From positions 1 through 42,797 of the forward strand of contig CALXCQ010000083.1 in assembly GCA_944386835.1 (NCBI GenBank): a DNA stretch of 42,797 bases, in the 5' to 3' direction. Under the pieces are notes generated by a model that saw only the letters and a program-made list of their open reading frames with translations, had not been told where the DNA came from and did not search any database. Position numbers and translations under genes: made by a program. The stretch comes from an uncultured Oscillospiraceae bacterium (GTDB taxonomy: Bacteria; Bacillota; Clostridia; Oscillospirales; Oscillospiraceae). Within the stretch, counting starts at the first letter, position 1. The number at the start of each line of letters is the position of its first letter. Positions 7,461 to 15,331 of this stretch are shown piece after piece.

Positions 7461-8507
7461 TTATGTCTCTGCGGTGCAGTCCACCGCCACTTTCAGGACA
7501 CCCTCCCTGCGATCTTCGAACAGGTCATAAGCCTCCTGAATTCGTTTCAGAGGAAAAGTATGGGTAATCAGCGGCGTTGTGTCCACTTTTCCTGCGGCAA
7601 TCAGGTCCAGAATCTCCTTACAGTGACACCCGTCTACGCCGCCGGTTAAAAACGTCAGGTTTTTCCCGTACATCTCCGGCAAAGGCAGGCTCTGGGCCTC
7701 ATCATACAGAGCCACCAGAGTCACAACCCCGTTGGGTCTGGCACACTGCCAGGCCATGGTAAACGTGTCCCGGCCCCCCGCCACCTCCAGAACCACGTCG
7801 GCACCGCCGTGGTCACTGTTTTTCTTGACAAAATTGGGAAGTTCTTCCGGCCCCACGGCCAAAACTTCCGGATAAAGCCTGCGGACCAGCTCCCGCCGCC
7901 GGCTGTCCGCCTCGCAGACCAAAATCCGCTTGGGGTGATACAGCCGGACGCACTGCAAAGTACAAAGACCTGTGGGGCCCGCGCCCAAAATCAGAACGGT
8001 ATCTTCCCTCCCGATGTGAGAAATTTCCGCAGCCCAATAGCCAGTGGCCAGAATGTCTCCCACAAACAGGGCTTGCAGGTCTGTGACCGTGTCGGGAATC
8101 CGGGTCAGACCTGTATCCCCATAGGGTACCCGGACATAAGCCGCCTGTCCCCCGTCAATCCGGCACCCAAGGGCCCAGCCGCCGTTGGGGTCGGTACAGT
8201 TGTTCACCCACCCCTTTTGGCAGAAAAAGCACGTTCCACAGAACGTCTCCACATTGACAACCACCCGGTCTCCCACCTGCAGGCCCGTCACATCCGCTCC
8301 CAGCTGCTCCACAATGCCCACCATCTCATGTCCTACGGTGATACCCGGTACCGCTCTGGGGACAGACCCGTGTTTGATATGCAGATCGCTGGTGCAGATA
8401 CTGCTGTATGTAACTTTAACAATGGCATCCCGGCTTTGTTGTAACGTGGGCTTGGGCTTTTCCACCAAAGCAAAGTTTCCCGGCGCCACATAGGTATATG
8501 CCAACAT
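7461..8507 (-). CDS. Zinc-dependent alcohol dehydrogenase (medium-chain)
   Basis: 348 residues, the normal length. The GroES-like N-terminal domain has the catalytic zinc ligands (CTSDLHIKHG, then GHEMVG) and the four-cysteine structural zinc loop (CGTCFFCQKGWVNNC). The Rossmann half begins with LILGAGPTGLC near residue 170. The family oxidises secondary or other alcohols or polyols with NAD(P); MDRs related to threonine/sorbitol dehydrogenases and to clostridial alcohol dehydrogenases share this layout, so the substrate stays open. The frame runs open for another 186 codons upstream, but that part is repeat-derived and lacks family features. The ATG at 8507 has GGAAAGGAAGG before it. It appears monocistronic. 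Confidence 0.88.
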   Translation of the reverse strand: MLAYTYVAPGNFALVEKPKPTLQQSRDAIVKVTYSSICTSDLHIKHGSVPRAVPGITVGHEMVGIVEQLGADVTGLQVGDRVVVNVETFCGTCFFCQKGWVNNCTDPNGGWALGCRIDGGQAAYVRVPYGDTGLTRIPDTVTDLQALFVGDILATGYWAAEISHIGREDTVLILGAGPTGLCTLQCVRLYHPKRILVCEADSRRRELVRRLYPEVLAVGPEELPNFVKKNSDHGGADVVLEVAGGRDTFTMAWQCARPNGVVTLVALYDEAQSLPLPEMYGKNLTFLTGGVDGCHCKEILDLIAAGKVDTTPLITHTFPLKRIQEAYDLFEDRREGVLKVAVDCTAET

Positions 8508-8627
8508 GATGACCCTTCCTTTCCTATTTCCGTTTTTCTGCCAGGCCACACTGCCCTTCGCCGTGGATTTTCCACACAGAGCTGGCCCCGGCGCGTAGTT
8601 TGTCTCGTTTTTGTCCCTTAGCATTGG

Positions 8628-8713
8628 CTTGGCCGCAACCACTGGCAAAAAGACCTGGTGATGCTTGGCCGCAGCCACCGGCGAAATGACCTGGTGACGC
8701 TTGTCCGCAACCC
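8628..8713. repeat. 36-bp imperfect tandem repeat, 2.4 copies
   Basis: Copies at 8628-8663 and 8664-8699 both begin CTTGGCCGCA and end ACCTGGTGA(T/C)G; a third starts CTTGTCCGCAACC at 8700. The two full copies differ at only a few positions. The unit is a multiple of three and keeps a frame open on the minus strand, but nothing suggests it is translated. Confidence 0.8.
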
Positions 8714-9083
8714 AGACCCGGGGCAGCTGTTGAGAAGGCCGCCCGCTTGAGCCTGCCGGCGTTGAAAAATTGCAACGCCGTTGCGGAAACCACCTGACCA
8801 GGCCGATGGATATGGCTTTTATGATACCACTTTCCCACCCCAATGGATACCCCTGCAAAGCCGGATTTTTCTTTTCTACAGGCTGCCTTTCATAACTTTC
8901 CGTCATCGGTCTGCCGCCCGGACAAAATCCGGCTGGAAACATCTGAGAAGCCGCATAGGGACAAATTTCCCCAAACGAGGAACTAACTGACAAGCTCACA
9001 TCCACAGCCCTGCAGGACTGTTTCTGCTTTCCCACCGTGTCCTCAAATTCCAAATCACGCTCCATCGTGCAGGCAGTTTCTGT

Positions 9084-9115
9084 CTTCCTCCGCCCATGTT
9101 TCTGGGCGGAGGAAG
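9084..9115. repeat. Perfect 13-bp inverted repeat (hairpin)
   Basis: CTTCCTCCGCCCA and TGGGCGGAGGAAG flank a six-base loop. No T-run follows on either strand, so it is not a canonical terminator; it may be a transcript-end structure or a protein site. Confidence 0.7.
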
Positions 9116-9234
9116 TGCTCTGTAACCTGGTAGGTGGTTTTTTCCTTTCTGGTTCCTATTCCTGTGTTCGGTGCCACTCCACCCCGGAGGGGCCACTGCC
9201 ATTGCCACACCTGGAAATTCTGGTGTTAACGGCA

Positions 9235-9348
9235 GGAAACAACACCCGGGGCTGGAAGCAATATCTGCGGCAGCAAGCAATACCTATGGCAGCAAGCAAT
9301 ACCTATGGCAGAAAGCAGCACCTGTGGTAGCAAGCAACACCCATCGCT
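9235..9348. repeat. 19-bp tandem array, six copies
   Basis: Six contiguous 19-base units (starting 9235, 9254, 9273, 9292, 9311, 9330). Units 3 and 4 are identical (GCAAGCAATACCTATGGCA); the others differ at several positions and begin GGAAAC, GGAAGC, GAAAGC or GCAAGC. The unit length is not a multiple of three, so the array is not selected as coding sequence. The unit resembles, in the same phase, the 19-bp array at 21161-21255. Confidence 0.85.
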
Positions 9349-9368
9349 GGCTCCTGCAGCTTTCCAGG

Positions 9369-9403
9369 AAAAACCTCCGTCCCAGAGCAGGGCGGAGGTT
9401 TTT
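9369..9403. terminator. Bidirectional Rho-independent terminator
   Basis: AAAAACCTCCG and CGGAGGTTTTT flank a 13-base loop that can extend the stem by CCC/GGG. T-runs are present on both strands. It lies 17 bases after the stop of the collagen-like gene on the minus strand. Confidence 0.85.
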
Positions 9404-9419
9404 CTCTGCAAAGACAGCC

Positions 9420-10622
9420 TTATAAAGACCTGCGCAATTTGACAATGGTCACGTTGATTTCTCCTTCTCTGGCATCCGCGGAGCCATTGTAATTCAGCAA
9501 AAACGTAGTATCTGTAGGCGCACGCAAAATAATATAGGCCGATCCGCAGGCGCTGGAACCATTGGCACTGGTGGCAAAATAGATTCCCGTCTCCAAATGA
9601 GCAGTCCCATTATAAAAAGGTGTAACCTGCATGTAATTCGGGGCAGGAAAAACTGCCGAAACTTTATAGGAGATCAGATAATATCCGGCAGTCAGATTGA
9701 CTTGTTGGTTGTTGGTCAAAGTGATATTGCCGGAAGGATCCGGGACATCCTGGAACAGGGATATGGTGGTTCCCTTAATCAAAAGGTATTGGGTATTGAT
9801 AAATGAGGCAAACACATCGTCCGGAATTTCTCCCGTGGGGCCCTGAGGTCCTGTGGGTCCGGTAGCGCCTGTGGCTCCGGTAGCACCTGTGGCTCCGATC
9901 GGGCCGGTTGGACCCGTAGGGCCAATAGGCCCTGTTGCCCCCGTAAGCCCTGTGGGGCCTGTCGGGCCAGTTGCCCCTGCGGGAATCACAAAGTCCAAAA
10001 CTGCCTGGGACGACGTGCCCGCATTCACCACCTGTGGCGCAGAGCCGGGCGCTCCGGCAAAGACCGCCCCCACTTCTATAGTAGCCGCCTGGCCCGTTGG
10101 ACCCGTAGGGCCAGTAGGCCCCACTTCCCCTTCCGAACCCGTCCGCCCCGTCGAACCGGCAGGGCCAGTAGGACCGGCAGGGCCGGCAGGTCCCGTTGCC
10201 CCTGCGGGAATCACAAAGTCCAAAACTGCCTGGGACGACGTGCCGGTATTCACCACCTGTGGCACAGAACCGGGTTCCCCGGCAAACACCGCGCCTACCT
10301 CGATCGTAGCCGCCTGGCCCGTTGGACCCGTAGGGCCCGTAGGACCTGCTGCTCCCTCCGGGCCAGTCGGTCCAGTTGCTCCGGTCAGGCCGATCGGGCC
10401 AATCGGCCCTCCCGCCGGGCCGGTTGCTCCCGTCGGGCCGGTTGCTCCCATAGGACCCGTTGCACCCGTAGGACCTACGGGGCCTACGGGACCATCCTGT
10501 CCCGGATCTCCTTTGGGCCCTGTGGGCCCCACCACCGGATATCCCCCTATGTAACCGTGGCACATACAATAAAACGGACAAGCGTTACAATCTCCGCAAG
10601 GATACTTCTCCCGTCGGTCCAC
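9420..10622 (-). CDS. Collagen-like repeat protein, BclA/exosporium type
   Basis: 400 residues. A Cys-rich N-terminus ([13 protein letters not shown]) is followed by long runs of G-P-T, G-A-T and G-P-A triplets (about residues 30-265), interrupted twice by a 40-residue non-collagen segment that starts [13 protein letters not shown] and ends VLDFVIPAG. The C-terminal 130 residues form a beta-rich, TNF/C1q-like globular domain as in exosporium glycoproteins. Such proteins trimerise and form hair-like projections on spores or cells. Start is GTG at 10622 with GGGGA upstream. A 225-bp direct duplication (9971 versus 10196) created the two interrupting segments. The Cys-rich head may take the place of the BclA leader that docks to the exosporium; that is inference. 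Confidence 0.88.
   Translation of the reverse strand: MDRREKYPCGDCNACPFYCMCHGYIGGYPVVGPTGPKGDPGQDGPVGPVGPTGATGPMGATGPTGATGPAGGPIGPIGLTGATGPTGPEGAAGPTGPTGPTGQAATIEVGAVFAGEPGSVPQVVNTGTSSQAVLDFVIPAGATGPAGPAGPTGPAGSTGRTGSEGEVGPTGPTGPTGQAATIEVGAVFAGAPGSAPQVVNAGTSSQAVLDFVIPAGATGPTGPTGLTGATGPIGPTGPTGPIGATGATGATGATGPTGPQGPTGEIPDDVFASFINTQYLLIKGTTISLFQDVPDPSGNITLTNNQQVNLTAGYYLISYKVSAVFPAPNYMQVTPFYNGTAHLETGIYFATSANGSSACGSAYIILRAPTDTTFLLNYNGSADAREGEINVTIVKLRRSL
9971..10343 (-). repeat. 225-bp internal duplication in the collagen-like gene
   Basis: The stretch beginning TTGCCCCTGCGGGAATCAC at 9971 recurs at 10196 with few changes over about 150 bases, with flanking G-x-y repeats. The 225-bp offset equals 75 residues and keeps the frame. 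Confidence 0.8.
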
Positions 10623-11110
10623 GTATCATCCCCACTTTCTCACAATACTTTACTCCATACTATTCCGTGTGGGGTCTTTTGGCGCCTGCCTGTGTCAACT
10701 TTTTTTCTTGCGGAAATGCATACAAAGTCCTCTTCTCCAGATGCACAATGGGAAACCTGCAATGCTTTGCAGGAAATACACGCACCTGTCAGTCCAAAGC
10801 CTGACGCTTGGTACAAACCGTGTAGGAATTACGCTGCCTTTCTCCCTCGCCGTATCCACCCTGGAGCCGCTCATTTCACCCTCTGCCGGCGAAAGTGGGA
10901 ATTTCTAAAAAGCCGGATGACATTTGTCATCCGACTGCATTCTACCGGGAAGTCAGGCGCCCCACTTCCGGAATGGAAAGATGGTTCCCTGCTGCAGGAC
11001 ACGTCTGTCCCTGGGAAAGCCAGCCCAGACGTGCTTCCGCTCTCTGCCCGGTTCTCCCACTGAGGCAGTCGCCCCTGCAGGAGAACCGGACCGGCAGAAG
11101 CTTGTCTTCT
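10623..11110. other. Gene-free spacer between collagen-like gene and zinc-ribbon operon
   Basis: I see no gene. It contains a small hairpin (CCTGCAA/TTGCAGG, 10756-10773) and a minus-strand terminator (10904-10933). Upstream of the collagen-like gene there is no clear sigma-A promoter; a sporulation sigma factor is possible, but I could not identify its elements with confidence. Confidence 0.5.
10904..10933 (-). terminator. Rho-independent terminator of the kinase/zinc-ribbon operon
   Basis: On the minus strand CGGATGACA-AA-TGTCATCCG is followed by GC and TTTTT. It lies about 180 bases after the last stop of the 14365-11111 operon. Confidence 0.75.
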
Positions 11111-12379
11111 TCAGGCCGGATCTTTGTCTTCGAATACCGCTTTCGACACATCTGCCGGGTGGCCGCACAGGTTTTCCAGATCCTTCCCATTGCCGGAAAA
11201 TACGCTGCCTGCAAATGTAATCTCCATATCCGTCGGTACATTTTCCAGCCGCACCGCCGTTCCGTTATTCCGAAATACATTGTTTTGGTACAGGCTGTCG
11301 TGGGCGCTCTGGCCGGTGCTGTTAAAATGGAACCCAATCTGATTCCCGGTAAACTCACAGGTGTCCACACTGACCCAGGCCTCGCCGTATCCCAGCACGC
11401 CTGTCCTCCAGTCAGTAAACCGGCACCTCTCGGCACGACAGGACTCAGAGGCGGAAATCCCTACGCCGCCGCCACTGCCCACAAAGTCAATGTCATAGAA
11501 ATATGTAATCCAATAGGCCTTCTGGGTAGCTACCTGCACAGTATCGGTAAAGGCAGTCCGCTCCGTCCCGTCCGTACAGCCGTAGAAAGAATAAGAGCGG
11601 CCTTCCAGTTTCAGCTTACCGGTATAAGTCACAGGCGGCAGATAGACGAGAACCTCATCCTGCCGGTCCGTTTCTTCTTCTATCTGCTCTAAAAGGCTTT
11701 GCAGCTGCTCCATGGTTTCCATGGGATATTCCCGATAGTCATAGCGATAGGTATGAATCAGGGTCACATTCATAGTTTGCCGGACCTGAATCCGGTCTCC
11801 GTTCTTCATGTGCAACGTCCACACAACCCGGGGGTTGCCGCAGTCTCCGGTAAACTCCAAAACAGAAACCATGGCTGCATCCGGGGAATAGCTGTCCCGA
11901 ACGACCGGCTCTTCCGCCGTAAGGGAGGAAGCGCCTTCCGGGTCTTGCTCTACCTGAACCTCCACCGCTTCTACCAGCTGGGAAAATTCCTCCCATCCAT
12001 CTGCGCCGGTATCTTTATAATTGACATACAGCCGGGACGGCCAGCGGGTCACATCCTCCGCCCGTCCGGACTGATAGATTTCCGGCGCCGGCTGGCACCG
12101 GTTTCCCGGCCAGGCCACCAGAATCTGATAGACCGTTCCCCCCTTGGCCGTATACAGGATTTCTCCCATTCCGTCGAAAACCTCCGGCCGCAAGGCAAAA
12201 AATCCCCCCAGAGCGGCAGCCGCCCCCAGAACAAGGACCAGAAGTCCGACCAGTACCTTCTTCCGGCGCGGTACCGGACTTTTCACTTGTTTTCTGCTCC
12301 GAAGATTTTGGGCGCAATAAGGGCAAAAATCTGCCTTTTCCGGCAAATTTGCGCCGCAATGTGGACAAAGATTCTTCAA
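11111..12379 (-). CDS. Zinc-ribbon, membrane-anchored right-handed beta-helix protein A
   Basis: 422 residues. The first 25 carry a zinc ribbon (CPHCGANL...CPYCAQNL), then a basic stretch RSRKQVKSPVPRRKK and one transmembrane helix (VLVGLLVLVLGAAAALGGFFAL, about 42-64). The outer part has a unique beta-rich region and, from about residue 250, a parallel beta-helix with recurrent C-x-F/Cx-N steps (RAERCRFTDWRTGVLGYG, DTCEFTGNQIGFHFN, NNVFRNNGTAVRLEN) like NosD/pectate-lyase folds. The topology implies a cytosolic ribbon and an extracellular helix. Start TTG has GGGAGG 8 bases upstream. It is a tandem paralogue of the next gene and last in the kinase operon. The ribbon may let the kinase or regulator sense the outer domain; function is unknown. 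Confidence 0.75.
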   Translation of the reverse strand: MKNLCPHCGANLPEKADFCPYCAQNLRSRKQVKSPVPRRKKVLVGLLVLVLGAAAALGGFFALRPEVFDGMGEILYTAKGGTVYQILVAWPGNRCQPAPEIYQSGRAEDVTRWPSRLYVNYKDTGADGWEEFSQLVEAVEVQVEQDPEGASSLTAEEPVVRDSYSPDAAMVSVLEFTGDCGNPRVVWTLHMKNGDRIQVRQTMNVTLIHTYRYDYREYPMETMEQLQSLLEQIEEETDRQDEVLVYLPPVTYTGKLKLEGRSYSFYGCTDGTERTAFTDTVQVATQKAYWITYFYDIDFVGSGGGVGISASESCRAERCRFTDWRTGVLGYGEAWVSVDTCEFTGNQIGFHFNSTGQSAHDSLYQNNVFRNNGTAVRLENVPTDMEITFAGSVFSGNGKDLENLCGHPADVSKAVFEDKDPA

Positions 12380-12403
12380 TTTGGGTTCCTCCCGTTTTAC
12401 CAG

Positions 12404-13660
12404 CTATTCCATCACAGCTTGCGAAATCTTAATGGGCTGATTGCTCCGATTGTCAATGTCCGTCCCGTTACCCCGGAACACACAGCCTCCAAAATCCAGC
12501 GCTACCTCCGTAGGTGGATTTTCCAGCAAAACACCGGTCTCATTTTCCGTAAAGATATTGTCCTGAAACTGGGTGTAAGCAGCTCCGGTACCTGCAGAAT
12601 TTAAATGGATTCCCACCTGGTTGTTGGCAAACTCGCAGGCGTTCACATTGACCCACGCTTCGCCATGGCCCAGAACCCCCGTCTTCCAGCCGGAAAATCT
12701 GCACGCTTCCGCCCGGAATCGGGCAGAGGCCAACACGCCTGCTTCTCCGTCCCCGCCAAGAAAGTTTATCCCGTTGACATTGGTAATCCCGGAATCCGGG
12801 CAGGTCACCTGGACGGTATCTGTAAAGGTGGTCTGCATCCCCGCTTCCTGGCTGCCGTAAAGATTGATGGGCCGATTTTCCAGGGTGATGCCCCCTTCAT
12901 AAACCACCGGCGGCAGATACAGGTTAACCACATCCGGAACGGCAATTTCCCGGCCAATCCGGTCGATCAGAGCCTGTAGCTCCTCCACCGTATCCATGGG
13001 GTAGTCCGTATAGGAGAATTCCCAGGTTCGGATTGGGGTAATCACAAGGTCCTGGCGCAGCCGGATGGTGTCCCCGTTTTTCATTTCCAAGGTCCAGAGC
13101 AGCTGCGCGGAACTGCTCCGGCCTGTAAAATCCAAACCGGAGACCAGAGCTGCCTCCGGCGCAAAGTCCGCAGGAGCCGGAGCAGAGCAGACCATGGGGC
13201 TGGGGCTGTCCTCCGGCTGTAAAAATTCCACACGGACCCGGTCCGCTTTCTGTAAAAATATCTGGCCGGCATTGGCCCCTGTCTCCATATGGTTGATACA
13301 CAGCCGGGAGAACAAACGGTATGTCTGGTCCCGCTCCGCCTCTGCCTGAATCTCTGGCAGAGGGGTAAACCGGTCGTTAGCGGTGGCCAACACCAGCTGA
13401 TAGGTACCGTCCTCGTCAGTATAAATTACCTGGCCGTAGCTGTCATAGTTTTTGGGCCTGATAGCCAGGAAGGTCCCCAGTGCCGCCATGGCCACCAGGA
13501 TAACCGCCAGCACAATCTTCACCGGCGCTATACGCACCAGAATTCGGGGCGGGCAGACAGTCTGCCGCGGCTGGACACTTTGGGCACAAAACAGGCAAAA
13601 ATGGGCCTGCGCCGGTAGCTGTTTCCCGCAATGTGGACAAAGTTTTTCCATGTTTCCCAC
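12404..13660 (-). CDS. Zinc-ribbon, membrane-anchored right-handed beta-helix protein B
   Basis: 418 residues, same architecture as protein A: zinc ribbon (CPHCGKQL...CLFCAQSV), transmembrane helix at about 46-68 (VKIVLAVILVAMAALGTFLAI), a middle domain ending in a W-T-L-E-M-K-N-G-D turn shared with A, and C-terminal beta-helix coils (RAEACRFSGWKTGVLGHG, NACEFANNQVGIHLN). Identity with A is clear across the whole length but far from complete, so the duplication is old. The GTG at 13660 abuts the kinase stop and has GGAGG 8 bases upstream; the ATG at 13651 aligns better with the start of A. The gene is translationally linked to the kinase, which suggests a shared pathway. No enzymatic residues are evident in the helix. 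Confidence 0.75.
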   Translation of the reverse strand: MGNMEKLCPHCGKQLPAQAHFCLFCAQSVQPRQTVCPPRILVRIAPVKIVLAVILVAMAALGTFLAIRPKNYDSYGQVIYTDEDGTYQLVLATANDRFTPLPEIQAEAERDQTYRLFSRLCINHMETGANAGQIFLQKADRVRVEFLQPEDSPSPMVCSAPAPADFAPEAALVSGLDFTGRSSSAQLLWTLEMKNGDTIRLRQDLVITPIRTWEFSYTDYPMDTVEELQALIDRIGREIAVPDVVNLYLPPVVYEGGITLENRPINLYGSQEAGMQTTFTDTVQVTCPDSGITNVNGINFLGGDGEAGVLASARFRAEACRFSGWKTGVLGHGEAWVNVNACEFANNQVGIHLNSAGTGAAYTQFQDNIFTENETGVLLENPPTEVALDFGGCVFRGNGTDIDNRSNQPIKISQAVME

Positions 13661-14365
13661 TTACAGGGCCTCCATGAGACGCAATACGTTTTTATATCGT
13701 CTTTGGGGATTGACATGGGTACACCGCTCCACTACGCGGCCCAGACGTCCTTCCGCCAATTTCCGGGACGGATGGCGGCCAGTAAGCATCACATTGATTA
13801 AAATTCCCAGGGAGTAAATATCCGTCCGAATATCCGACTGGGACAGGCCGTACTGTTCCGGAGCGGCAAAGCCGGTGGTTCCCAGAATCTGCGTGTCGTT
13901 GTCATGCTCCGGCTTGTGCAGCCGGGCTGCGTCAAAGTCAATGAGAACCGCTTCGCTTCCCCGCAAGACCACATTTTCTGGTTTCACATCCCGGTGAACT
14001 GCGCCAATGGTGTGTAAAACCCAAAGGGCTTTGCACAGCTGGGATACAATTTTTCGGGTCTCTTCCGGGGAAAACAGAGCCTCTTGTAACAGACTGCCCA
14101 GATTGTCCCCTTCAATGTACTCTTCCAACACCAAATTCTCCGTGCCTCGGGAAGCCACCTCGTAAACCATGGGAAGGTTCGGACAGGTATAATCCAACAG
14201 TTTTTCATAGACCTCGGGATTTCCCGTAAACTGCCGGCAGATTACCTGCTTTCCTGTGGCCTTGTGCCGAATCAGTCGCACACTTCCCCGTGTGCTTTGC
14301 TTGAGCAACCGAACCGGTACGAACGTCTCTTGCAACGTAGTCTCCAACCAAGCATACATTGTCAT
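13661..14365 (-). CDS. Hanks-type Ser/Thr protein kinase with altered ATP-binding site
   Basis: 234 residues, a bare kinase domain with no transmembrane or PASTA part. The catalytic loop is HRDVKPEN (Asp126, Lys128, Asn131), the magnesium motif reads DFD (Asp143) and the activation segment ends AAPEQYG. The C-lobe continues with DIYSLGILINVMLTG. The glycine loop is poor (STRGSVRL) and the strand-3 position for the ATP-anchoring Lys reads VICRQF, giving Cys43-Arg44 where V-x-K is expected. The ORF extends 112 codons upstream without kinase features; ATG at 14365 (or 14359) with GGGGTG is the likely start. Two promoters lie just upstream. The gene leads the zinc-ribbon operon and is divergent from an XRE regulator, a pairing that suggests one signalling unit. 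Confidence 0.82.
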   Translation of the reverse strand: MTMYAWLETTLQETFVPVRLLKQSTRGSVRLIRHKATGKQVICRQFTGNPEVYEKLLDYTCPNLPMVYEVASRGTENLVLEEYIEGDNLGSLLQEALFSPEETRKIVSQLCKALWVLHTIGAVHRDVKPENVVLRGSEAVLIDFDAARLHKPEHDNDTQILGTTGFAAPEQYGLSQSDIRTDIYSLGILINVMLTGRHPSRKLAEGRLGRVVERCTHVNPQRRYKNVLRLMEAL

Positions 14366-14399
14366 CACCCCAAAAAAACACACCCTATGCACCGGGCAT

Positions 14400-14427
14400 A
14401 TTGTATCAGCCCGCAAGGTGTTGTAAA
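14400..14427 (-). promoter_or_regulatory. Possible second promoter P2 of the kinase operon
   Basis: TTTACA (14427-14422), 16-base spacer, TACAAT (14405-14400) on the minus strand, 30-odd bases downstream of P1. Confidence 0.45.
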
Positions 14428-14430
14428 TTG

Positions 14431-14459
14431 AGTATATAGAAATTTCCCATAAATGTAAA
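14431..14459 (-). promoter_or_regulatory. Sigma-A promoter P1 of the kinase operon
   Basis: TTTACA (14459-14454), 17-base spacer, TATACT (14436-14431) on the minus strand. The spacer contains GGGAAATTT, a motif recurring in other spacers. The promoter overlaps the leader of the divergent XRE gene, which allows cross-regulation. Confidence 0.7.
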
Positions 14460-14475
14460 GAGGAGGCGCTCAGAG

Positions 14476-14901
14476 GTGCACAGTAAGAATACGGATGATT
14501 TGTGCCAGGAACTGATGGAGAAGGACAACCTGGATTCTTATTTACAAACGAACTGCACACAATTCCTCCACCAGGATATCGCTGAGCTGTTGACCGCCTT
14601 GTATGACAAAAAATCCATTTCCAAGGCGGCTCTGGCCCGAGAGTCCGGAATGAGCGAAGTCTATTTGCATCAAGTCTTTTCCGGCCGGCGCAGGCCCTCA
14701 CGGGACCGGATTTTGTGCCTGTGTATCGGACTGAACGCCACTCTGGAAGAGACCCAGCTGCTTCTGAAACGGGCAGGTTATGCCCAGTTGTACCCTAAGT
14801 TGCAGCGGGATGCCATTGTGATCCATGGGTTAATTCATCATACTCCATTGACGGTAATTAACGACAACTTGTTTGCACGAAATGAAAAAACACTCTTTTA
14901 A
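14476..14901 (+). CDS. XRE-type helix-turn-helix protein
   Basis: 141 residues. A helix-turn-helix lies at about residues 48-80 (SKAALARESGMSEVYLHQVF then SGRRRPSRDRILCLCIGL), with the R-x-P-S-R-D recognition-helix end typical of XRE/Cro-type domains. The remainder (LKRAGYAQLYPKLQRD...) is helical. Start is GTG at 14476 with AGGAGG 9 bases upstream. It is transcribed away from the kinase operon; the two start regions are about 110 bases apart, so it is well placed to regulate both. Similar small HTH proteins next to soluble kinases occur in gut Firmicutes, as far as I recall; this one may be a kinase substrate. Confidence 0.75.
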   Translation: MHSKNTDDLCQELMEKDNLDSYLQTNCTQFLHQDIAELLTALYDKKSISKAALARESGMSEVYLHQVFSGRRRPSRDRILCLCIGLNATLEETQLLLKRAGYAQLYPKLQRDAIVIHGLIHHTPLTVINDNLFARNEKTLF

Positions 14902-14920
14902 AGCCGGTTTTTTGCCGGCT
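14902..14920 (+). terminator. Weak hairpin terminator after the XRE gene
   Basis: AGCCGG and CCGGCT around a T-rich loop, followed by CTGCCTTTCTT. The stem is short and the T-run is broken, so efficiency is doubtful. Confidence 0.4.
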
Positions 14921-15331
14921 CTGCCTTTCTTCCGTTGTTGTTTGCTCAACCCCGGATGCGTTTTCCGTTTCCCTGCCGTTGGAGGCGGACTTTCTCTGGG
15001 CGCACCGTACGACGCCTTCTTTTTAAGAGCCGTCTACTGACCACTGGGGGAAATTTCCCCAGGAAAAAACTTGTCCTTTGTACATAGACAAGCACTATGC
15101 CCCGGGCCTGTGCCTGCGGCCGGGTTTATGGCCGGCCACCGATACAATACCGGGCTTTTGGTCCCGGTACGGCCCCCTGCCTGCGGAAACAGTCTGCAGA
15201 AAGCCGAGCCTCCGGCTCCCGGCCTGCAGGCCGGTATTCGCCCTACATCAGACGGAAGGAGGAACTTTTCGCCGATTTGGTAAAACAGGAAATCCCAAAG
15301 GAACCACAAACAAGGAGTGAAATTGCGTACT
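14921..15331. other. Long structured leader region upstream of the SLH giant
   Basis: No secure gene in about 410 bases. It holds a 14-bp palindrome GGGGAAATTTCCCC (15047-15060), an inverted repeat CTTGTC/GACAAG (15070-15092), several GC-rich hairpins (GGCCGG pairs near 15118-15140; ACCGGG/CCCGGT near 15150-15170) and a perfect 16-bp palindrome CCGGCCTGCAGGCCGG (15219-15234). An 80-codon frame ending at 15339 has a protein-like tail but an Arg/Pro-rich head and is not called. The arrangement fits a long stabilising 5' leader, as is usual for abundant surface-layer messages. Confidence 0.5.
15047..15060. promoter_or_regulatory. 14-bp perfect palindrome, candidate operator
   Basis: GGGGAAATTTCCCC, extendable to CTGGGG(G)AAATTTCCCCAG. 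One arm, AAATTTCCCC, also occurs at 4054-4063 and 8963-8972, both between genes. Confidence 0.45.

Larger units (their letters stand above)
8508..9419. other. Gene-free 0.9-kb spacer rich in repeats and hairpins
   Basis: I find no credible gene. The stretch contains a 36-bp tandem repeat (8628-8713), a possible minus-strand extended -10 element (TGGTATCAT, 8826-8821), the motif AAATTTCCCC (8963-8972), a perfect 13-bp hairpin without a T-run (9084-9115), a 19-bp tandem array (9235-9348) and a bidirectional terminator (9369-9403). The open frames across it are Arg/Pro/Gly-rich and repeat-derived. Confidence 0.6.

Noticed and set aside
8508..9065. The open frame upstream of the alcohol dehydrogenase start, giving a 534-residue product
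   Set aside because: The extra 186 residues are encoded by spacer repeats, match no MDR extension, and a good ribosome binding site marks the start at 8507.
9235..9348. The 19-bp array as a CRISPR
   Set aside because: Units are contiguous with no spacers, and no cas genes are present.
9853..10554. A plus-strand frame of Gly-Pro-Val-Ala-Pro repeats
   Set aside because: Exact antisense of the collagen-like triplet repeats; the minus-strand protein has a globular C-terminal domain and a terminator.
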